In this document: positions 5,298 through 10,262 of the stretch, one piece after another
Layout of the letters: each line of letters starts with the position of its first letter
How positions within the stretch are numbered: position 1 is the first letter of the stretch
Origin: JAYFRC01 sp034926415
Lineage (GTDB): Bacteria > Bacillota > Clostridia > Oscillospirales > Oscillospiraceae
Length of the DNA: 10,262 nt
Assembly: GCA_034926415.1 (NCBI GenBank)
Contig: JAYFRC010000109.1
Coordinates: forward strand, 1 to 10,262
Reading direction: 5' to 3'
Translations under genes and position numbers: made by a program
The notes under the pieces: generated by a model
What the model saw: only the letters and a program-made list of their open reading frames with translations
Databases searched by the model: none
Told to the model about the DNA's origin: nothing

Positions 5298-6668
5298 ATG
5301 AACGATATTCGCAACTATATGATACCCGGAAAGCGCGCCCATCTAGTCGGCATCGGAGGAGTTTCGATGTGTCCCCTGGCAGAGGTACTGCACGGCGCAG
5401 GTATAGATGTTCACGGTTCCGATATGCGCGAGAGCGCGGCGGTCGACCATCTGCGCTCCATAGGCATAGATGTCGACATCGGCCATTACGCAACCAATAT
5501 CGACGGCTGCGACTATATCATACGCACCGCCGCCGTACACGACGATAATCCCGAGATAGCCGCCGCCAGAGCCTCCGGAATACCCGTGTTCGAGAGAGCG
5601 CAGGCCTGGGGCGCCATAATGCGTAAGTACAAAAACGCGGTCTGCATCTCCGGAACACACGGCAAGACGACCACCACCTCCATGGCAACGCACATCGGTA
5701 TGTCCGCCGCCATAGATCCGACAATAATGATTGGAGGCACGCTTCCCCTGCTGGGTTCCGGCCACCGCGTCGGCCACGGAGACACTATAATACTCGAATC
5801 ATGTGAATACTGCAATTCATTTCTCAACTTTTTTCCTACAATAGCGGTAATCCTCAATATCGAGGCCGATCACCTCGATTTTTTCAAGGACCTTGACGAT
5901 ATAAAACATTCCTTCCGAAAGTTCGCCCTGCTCGTGCCGGATAACGGCAGCATAATCGCCAATATGGACGATGCCAACACCATGGACGCCCTGCGCGACC
6001 TTGGCCGCAAAGTGCTCACATTCGGCGTCAAGTCCGAAAGCGCGGATTTCAGAGCCGTCAACATCACCCACTCAAACGGCTGCCCGGTCTTCGATATTCT
6101 AGCCCACGATAAGATTTACGCACACATCGCACTCCGTATTCCCGGCGACCACAATATAATAAACGCCCTTGCCGCCACAGCCGCGGCGTATCAGCTTGGC
6201 ATCGCCGGCCCGGCCGTCGAAGCCGGGCTCTCCTCTTTCTCCGGCGCCGGAAGGCGTTTCGAGCACAAGGGCAACTACAACGGTGCCGAGGTCTACGACG
6301 ACTACGCACACCATCCCGGCGAGCTGCACGCGCTGCTGACAATGGTAAAAACGCTCGGCTATAAACGCGTCATCTGCGCGTTCCAGCCACATACCTATTC
6401 CCGCACAAAAGCTCTGTTCGAGCAGTTCGTCGAAGAGCTTAAAATTCCCGATGTTGCCGTGCTGATGGAAATCTACGCCGCACGCGAAAAAAACAACATT
6501 GGCATCTCATCCAAGGATATAAGCGCCCGCATACCGAACTCAATATACTGTGCGACGCTCTGCGATGTGACCGAGACGCTCAGAAAGCTTGCACGCCCGG
6601 GCGACATCATTCTGACGGTCGGTGCCGGAGACATATATCTCTCCGGCGAAAAGCTGCTGGTCAAATAA
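5298..6668 (+). CDS. murC: UDP-N-acetylmuramate--L-alanine ligase
   Basis: Joins L-alanine to UDP-MurNAc with ATP, the first amino acid addition in peptidoglycan stem synthesis; cytosolic. 456 residues, normal length. Three Mur ligase domains: an N-terminal UDP-binding Rossmann fold (GIGGVSMCPLAEVL, 18-31; GSD 40-42), a central ATPase with P-loop GTHGKTTTTS (119-128), ESCEYCNSF (167-175) and NIEADHLD (187-194), and a C-terminal domain with GDHNIINALAA, FSGAGRRFE (314-322) and DDYAHHP (334-340). ESCEYCNSF and DDYAHHP are characteristic of MurC rather than MurD/E/F. The start is ATG 5298; the best ribosome site AAGGA (5280-5284) is 13 bases away, unusually far, and no better start exists nearby. 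It stands alone, away from a division/cell-wall cluster, with its own promoter and terminator. Confidence 0.96.
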   Translation: MNDIRNYMIPGKRAHLVGIGGVSMCPLAEVLHGAGIDVHGSDMRESAAVDHLRSIGIDVDIGHYATNIDGCDYIIRTAAVHDDNPEIAAARASGIPVFERAQAWGAIMRKYKNAVCISGTHGKTTTTSMATHIGMSAAIDPTIMIGGTLPLLGSGHRVGHGDTIILESCEYCNSFLNFFPTIAVILNIEADHLDFFKDLDDIKHSFRKFALLVPDNGSIIANMDDANTMDALRDLGRKVLTFGVKSESADFRAVNITHSNGCPVFDILAHDKIYAHIALRIPGDHNIINALAATAAAYQLGIAGPAVEAGLSSFSGAGRRFEHKGNYNGAEVYDDYAHHPGELHALLTMVKTLGYKRVICAFQPHTYSRTKALFEQFVEELKIPDVAVLMEIYAAREKNNIGISSKDISARIPNSIYCATLCDVTETLRKLARPGDIILTVGAGDIYLSGEKLLVK

Positions 6669-6686
6669 AATATGCTGTAAACACAT

Positions 6687-6719
6687 GGGGCGGGATGCTG
6701 CATCCCGCCCCTCATTTTT
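6687..6719 (+). terminator. Rho-independent terminator of murC, between convergent genes
   Basis: 11-bp GC-rich stem (GGGGCGGGATG at 6687-6697, complement at 6701-6711), loop CTG, then TCATTTTT (6712-6719). It starts 18 bases after the murC stop. The convergent phosphopantetheinyl transferase gene ends at 6721, so the hairpin may also stop that transcript, although the minus side lacks a good T-tract. Confidence 0.88.
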
Positions 6720-6720
6720 G

Positions 6721-7296
6721 TCAAAGCAACTTGTTTATATCGACAGTCTCCGTTTTTATCTCCGCTTCTCCGCCGCAGAACACTCCCGATACAAAACACG
6801 GCAGCAGCGCGAGCCGGTAGTATTTTCCGTCCCGCTCATCGTCCGAAAAGCGCATCGGAGCTGCAAACGCGCTCTCTCCAAGATATTTGGCCCGGCTCTC
6901 CCGGCGAACCCAGCGCTCGATGAAATCCGCGGAGTTTTCAGCGCCCATGCGCCGAACGGCAGCCATGCTCACGTCGCGAAGGCGCTCTATATCCGCCCCG
7001 ACCCCGGCGTCGGCGACGGCGCAAAGCACAGCTCCGGCGGTATGCGAAAGGCTGAAAAACATTTCCGGCCTGTCCTTAAAATACGGCTTGCCCGACGCCG
7101 TGTAAAATATCTCCGGCAGCTCGCCGCCTGCAGAAAGCTTAAGCAATGCGTAAGCACAGAGCGCCTGAGCGCGGAGCGGCGCGCTCTGTGCGTCAAGGCG
7201 GGCCAGGCGAACCTCCGGCATGCCGCGGCGCATTTTTTCTTCCGCCTCTTTCGGAAGCGTCCGCGGAATTTTGGCCGAGAAAACCGTTATATGCAT
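6721..7296 (-). CDS. 4'-phosphopantetheinyl transferase, Sfp type
   Basis: Transfers the phosphopantetheine arm of coenzyme A to a serine of carrier proteins (fatty-acid, polyketide or peptide-synthetase carriers); needs Mg2+. 191 residues, somewhat shorter than Sfp (224). Visible motifs: KPYF (70-73), FSLSHT (81-86, CoA-binding His85), GVGADIE (98-104) with metal ligands Asp102 and Glu104, and WVRRESRAKYLG (129-140), corresponding to the family WxxKEA with Glu133. Arg occupies the usual Lys position (Arg132). The start is ATG 7296, 7 bases after GGGGG (7304-7308); an in-frame codon at 7329 precedes the ribosome site and overlaps the promoter -10, so it is rejected. No carrier or synthetase gene is adjacent, so the partner is unknown. 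Confidence 0.88.
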   Translation of the reverse strand: MHITVFSAKIPRTLPKEAEEKMRRGMPEVRLARLDAQSAPLRAQALCAYALLKLSAGGELPEIFYTASGKPYFKDRPEMFFSLSHTAGAVLCAVADAGVGADIERLRDVSMAAVRRMGAENSADFIERWVRRESRAKYLGESAFAAPMRFSDDERDGKYYRLALLPCFVSGVFCGGEAEIKTETVDINKLL

Positions 7297-7329
7297 ATGC
7301 GCGCCCCCTTTCAAATCGGCTGTCTGCAT

Positions 7330-7357
7330 ATTATACTTTTTACTGCGCCCGCGTCAA
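7330..7357 (-). promoter_or_regulatory. Promoter of phosphopantetheinyl transferase gene
   Basis: Minus strand -35 TTGACG (forward 7352-7357, 5 of 6 consensus), 16-base spacer, perfect -10 TATAAT (forward 7330-7335). The predicted start near 7323 leaves a leader of under 30 bases. The boxes are unusually good for a gene of this kind. Confidence 0.75.
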
Positions 7358-7414
7358 GCCTTGCAAATTTTCAAAACTTTTCGGATTAAAAGAGGAAAAA
7401 TAAAAAAAAATGCG

Positions 7415-7420
7415 TATAAT
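7415..7420 (+). promoter_or_regulatory. Possible -10 box for dnaG-rpoD
   Basis: A perfect TATAAT lies 42 bases before the dnaG start codon and follows a very A-rich tract (7391-7410). No -35 is recognisable at 16-18 bases upstream (GAGGAA is there), and it is not a TGn extended -10, so activity would depend on the upstream A-tract or another factor. Confidence 0.4.
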
Positions 7421-7462
7421 AACACGATAGCTTTTTAATTTTCGACTGAAAGGAGGAACGGC

Positions 7463-9256
7463 ATGGCGTTTTCATCCCAGTTTCTGGACGAGCTTATTGC
7501 AAGGTGCGATATTGTGGACATCGTCTCTGACTACGTCCAACTCACGAAAAAGGGCGGCAACCTGTTCGGCCTTTGTCCGTTCCACAGCGAAAAGACCGGC
7601 TCATTTTCAGTCTCTCCGGACAAGCAGATATACCACTGCTTCGGCTGCGGCAAGGGCGGCGGAGTTATCAACTTCATAATGGAGGAGGAAAACCTCTCAT
7701 TCCCCGACGCGGTGCGTTTTCTCGCAAAGCGCGCGAACATGGACGTACCCGATGACGACTACGAGGGCGAATCGCACCGCTTGAGACGGCGCGTGCTCGA
7801 CCTTAACCGCGACGCCGCTCGCTGGTATTATCAGCAGCTTCAGCAGCCGCAGGGCGCGGCGGTCTCGGCATATCTTGAAATGCGCAAAATAACAAAAAAG
7901 ACCGCCGTGGATTTTGGGCTCGGCGCCTCGCTCGACGAGTGGGACGCGCTTATACGCGCCATGACCGAAAAGGGCTACACCAAGGCAGAGCTTATAGCCG
8001 CGGGGCTCGCGGTGAAAAACAAGAACGGCGGAGTGTACGACAAGTTCAGGAATCGCCTCATCCTTCCAGTCATCGACGTGCGCGGCGACGTCATAGGCTT
8101 CGGAAGCCGCGTGCTCGACAAATCCGAACCGAAGTATATGAACAGCCCGGAGACCGTTGCGTACAGCAAGCGCCGCGCGCTATACGCCATAAACCTCGCT
8201 AAAAAGACGAAGCGCCCCAACATGATACTTTGCGAGGGCAACATCGATGTAATAACGCTGCATCAGGCCGGGTTCGACAATGCAGTGGCCTCGATGGGCA
8301 CGGCACTCACGGTCGAGCAAACGCGTCTTTTGTCGCGATACACAAAGGAGCTCGTAATCTGTTACGACAATGACGGAGCCGGAAAAGCCGCGACGCAGCG
8401 CGCGCTCGAACTCCTCAACAACTCAGAGTTCACAGCGAGGGTTCTCCAGCTTCCCAACCGCATCGAGGACGGCAAGCCCGTCAAGCAGGACGTTGACGAT
8501 TTTATAAAGCTGTACGGCAGCGCCGCTTTTGAGCGATTGCTCAGCGGCAGCGGCACTGGCATAGAATATAACATGTCGGTGATCGCCGGAAAACACGACC
8601 TGACGACCGACGACGGCAGGATAGAATATAGCGCCGAGATAAGCAATGCGATAGCCGCGCTACCGAGTCCCGTCGAGCGCGAGGTGTACTCCGCCCGCGC
8701 CGCCGAAGCGTGCGGCATAACCGCCGAGGCCATGAAAGCCGAGGTCGCGAGAGCGTTCAAGCGCCGCATGGCTCAGGCAAAGAAAAAGCAGGAGCGCAAG
8801 GATCTCAACCCTATGGCCGAACGCCAGCCGAGAGAACGCTCCATCCGCTACGACGACCTGCGCAGCGCCATGGCCGAGGAAGGCGTAGTGCGGCTGCTGG
8901 CGCTTTCTCCCGAGCTCTTCGGGGACTCGCCCCCGTTTGAACCGGAGGATTTCTCGTCTCCGCTCCTCGGCAAAGTGTTTTTCACGCTTTGGAAAAATTA
9001 CGTAGAAGGACGCGGAACAAACGTCGCCTTGCTCGCCGGAGACCTAAGCGGCGATGAGATGAGCCACATAACCGGCGTCCTTCAAAAGCCCGAGTCGCTT
9101 TCAAACAGCTCTCAGGCGCTGAGGGACTACATAACGATAATACATGAACAAAGAGAGAGACGAACCGGCGATGGCGGAGAGGACGGATTCCTGGCCGCAC
9201 TCGGTAAACTTAAAGATAAAAAGAATTATGGAGGAAAGCTCAATGGCCAAAACTAA
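7463..9256 (+). CDS. dnaG: DNA primase
   Basis: Synthesises RNA primers at the replication fork, working with the replicative helicase. 597 residues (B. subtilis 603). Domains: N-terminal CHC2 zinc ribbon with Cys38, His41, Cys59 and Cys62 (CPFH...CFGC); a basic catalytic region with FRNRLILPVID, IGFGSRVLD and PKYMNSPET (195-231); a TOPRIM fold with Glu258 (CEGNID), Asp302 and Asp304 (YDNDGAG) and QDVDDF (342-347); and a helical C-terminal region (about 470-580) expected to bind helicase. The start is ATG 7463 with AAAGGAGG at 7449-7456, 6 bases away. First gene of a dnaG-rpoD operon; rpoD begins inside its last codons. Asn260 stands where many primases have Tyr in the EGYxD motif. Confidence 0.97.
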   Translation: MAFSSQFLDELIARCDIVDIVSDYVQLTKKGGNLFGLCPFHSEKTGSFSVSPDKQIYHCFGCGKGGGVINFIMEEENLSFPDAVRFLAKRANMDVPDDDYEGESHRLRRRVLDLNRDAARWYYQQLQQPQGAAVSAYLEMRKITKKTAVDFGLGASLDEWDALIRAMTEKGYTKAELIAAGLAVKNKNGGVYDKFRNRLILPVIDVRGDVIGFGSRVLDKSEPKYMNSPETVAYSKRRALYAINLAKKTKRPNMILCEGNIDVITLHQAGFDNAVASMGTALTVEQTRLLSRYTKELVICYDNDGAGKAATQRALELLNNSEFTARVLQLPNRIEDGKPVKQDVDDFIKLYGSAAFERLLSGSGTGIEYNMSVIAGKHDLTTDDGRIEYSAEISNAIAALPSPVEREVYSARAAEACGITAEAMKAEVARAFKRRMAQAKKKQERKDLNPMAERQPRERSIRYDDLRSAMAEEGVVRLLALSPELFGDSPPFEPEDFSSPLLGKVFFTLWKNYVEGRGTNVALLAGDLSGDEMSHITGVLQKPESLSNSSQALRDYITIIHEQRERRTGDGGEDGFLAALGKLKDKKNYGGKLNGQN

Positions 9257-10262
9257 AGAAGCGGCAAAGAAGTCTCCCGTGGCAAAAACTAAGGACGTAA
9301 AGAAGACCGCTCCCAAAGCTCTTGTGAAGAAGACGCCGGCGCCTAAAGCTCAGGCAGGCAAGGCTGTAAATAAAGTCCCCGTAAAAAAGTCGGCCGTAAA
9401 ACCAGCAGCCAAAAAAGCGCCTGAAAAGCCTTCGAAAAAGGCTGTGACCGCAAAGGCTCCCGTCGTCAAAAAAGCGGTCGCCAAGAAGAGCGCTCCCGTA
9501 CAGAAGCCCGCAGCAAAACCCGTTGTCAAAAAGCCTGCGGTCAAGGAAGGCGCAAAAAATATCGCGGCGAAAAAGCCCGACGTCAAGGCCTCCGCGAAAA
9601 AAAAGCCCGTCGTTAAACAGGCGACGGCACCAAAAAAGCCCGAGACGAAAAAGGCGGCAAAGGCCGAAGCCCCCAAAAAAGCTGCGGCGAAAAAGCCCGA
9701 TGCAGTAAAAGCTCCCGTCGCAAAAAAGCCGGAGGCAAAGAAGCCCGCGATGGCAAAAGCGCCCGCCGCACCCGCGCCGAAAATGCCCGATGTCAAGGAA
9801 CCAGTCGAAAAGAAGCCGGAGGACGAAATCAAAAAGCCCGCCGTCAAGAAGAATTCCAAAAAAGAAGCTGAAAAAAGCGCCGAGGAAACGGTAATCAAGG
9901 GCAACGCCGGAAAGCTCGACGACGCAACTATCTGCACGCTCCCCGCCGCCGCGCTAATACAGGCGAACGAGAAGCTACGCGAGATATTTATCCGGGGCAA
10001 GAAGAAGGGTAAGATAGACCCGGCCGAGATAGCCGACGTGCTCGACGGCATGGATTTTGACAGCGATCAGGAGCAGAGCATCTACGATTCTCTCGATAAG
10101 CTGGAGATAGACTATTCAAGCGACGTTTATCTCCCCGAAATCGCCGACGATATAGAGCCGCCCGACGAGGAGATAAACGAAATTGAGGAGGAGAAGCTCG
10201 TCGACCCCAGTTCCCTCGTCGACAGCTTCGGCATAGACGACCCCGTGCGCATGTACCTCAAG
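9243..10262 (+). CDS. rpoD: Principal RNA polymerase sigma factor with lysine-rich extension (partial, right edge)
   Basis: Housekeeping sigma factor directing RNA polymerase to -35/-10 promoters. The frame is open from ATG 9243 (GGAGG at 9230-9234, 8-base spacing) through the window end, 340 codons, 3' end missing. It overlaps dnaG by 14 bases, so the two are translationally close. Residues 1-219 are low-complexity Lys/Ala/Pro/Val (67 lysines by my count), with repeated KKPA, AAKKP and KAPV units, like a histone H1 tail. A region 1.1-like module follows at about 228-283 (LREIFIRGKKKGKIDPAEIA, then DSLDKLEIDY), then an acidic linker, and DDPVRMYLK (332-340), the start of conserved region 1.2, at the edge. 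Usual Firmicute SigA has about 370 residues without such a tail. Identification rests on regions 1.1/1.2 plus the dnaG-rpoD context. Confidence 0.9.
   Translation, partial: MAKTKEAAKKSPVAKTKDVKKTAPKALVKKTPAPKAQAGKAVNKVPVKKSAVKPAAKKAPEKPSKKAVTAKAPVVKKAVAKKSAPVQKPAAKPVVKKPAVKEGAKNIAAKKPDVKASAKKKPVVKQATAPKKPETKKAAKAEAPKKAAAKKPDAVKAPVAKKPEAKKPAMAKAPAAPAPKMPDVKEPVEKKPEDEIKKPAVKKNSKKEAEKSAEETVIKGNAGKLDDATICTLPAAALIQANEKLREIFIRGKKKGKIDPAEIADVLDGMDFDSDQEQSIYDSLDKLEIDYSSDVYLPEIADDIEPPDEEINEIEEEKLVDPSSLVDSFGIDDPVRMYLK

Noticed and set aside
9350..10051. Minus-strand open frame rich in Phe/Ala/Gly, resembling a membrane protein
   Set aside because: It is the antisense image of the lysine-rich rpoD tail: AAG/AAA codons read as CTT/TTT. 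No ribosome site or promoter, and the plus frame has a good start and operon context.
1..10262. Novel defence, CRISPR, phage or toxin-antitoxin system
   Set aside because: Every large credible gene belongs to a known housekeeping or sporulation family, gaps are promoter- or terminator-sized, and no regular spaced repeats occur.

Overview
This window reads as chromosomal core-genome DNA from a spore-forming Firmicute of the class Clostridia. Three things point there: an adjacent pair of genes for dipicolinate synthase (spore-core calcium dipicolinate), strong AGGAGG-type ribosome binding sites with sigma-A promoters, and a dnaG-rpoD operon. Base composition is moderate to slightly GC-rich in genes, with AT-rich intergenic promoters. 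I cannot assign a genus from sequence alone; a gut Oscillospirales-like lineage is a guess.

Layout, left to right. Bases 1-283 hold three tandem, near-consensus sigma-A promoters, all on the minus strand, all with 17-base spacers, firing out of the left edge; this is the architecture expected upstream of a ribosomal RNA (or other stable RNA) operon. On the plus strand follows metA (462-1385), whose residue 111 is Glu, predicting acetyl-CoA use. It ends at a strong hairpin shared with the convergent minus-strand block: a beta-carbonic anhydrase (1448-1981) and, upstream of it, dpaB and dpaA (2110-3530). A minus-strand rho-independent terminator (3585-3613) and a 173-base palindromic MITE-like element (3661-3833) separate dpaA from the minus-strand CCA-adding enzyme gene (3837-5168). 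The element sits 3 bases past the cca stop codon, and so lies in the cca 3' untranslated region.

cca and plus-strand murC (5298-6668) diverge from overlapping promoters. murC ends at a hairpin terminator facing a convergent Sfp-type phosphopantetheinyl transferase (6721-7296, minus). That gene diverges from the plus-strand dnaG-rpoD operon (7463 to the right edge). rpoD overlaps dnaG by 14 bases and is cut by the window end.

Functionally this is housekeeping: methionine biosynthesis, CO2/bicarbonate exchange, spore dipicolinate, tRNA 3'-end completion, peptidoglycan precursor synthesis, carrier-protein activation, replication priming and the principal sigma factor. I see no CRISPR array, phage, transposase gene, toxin-antitoxin or defence cassette. 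The most unusual items are the ~219-residue lysine/alanine/proline-rich, histone-H1-like N-terminal extension of the sigma factor, the MITE-like palindrome with an uninterrupted reading frame across it, and the triple promoter array.
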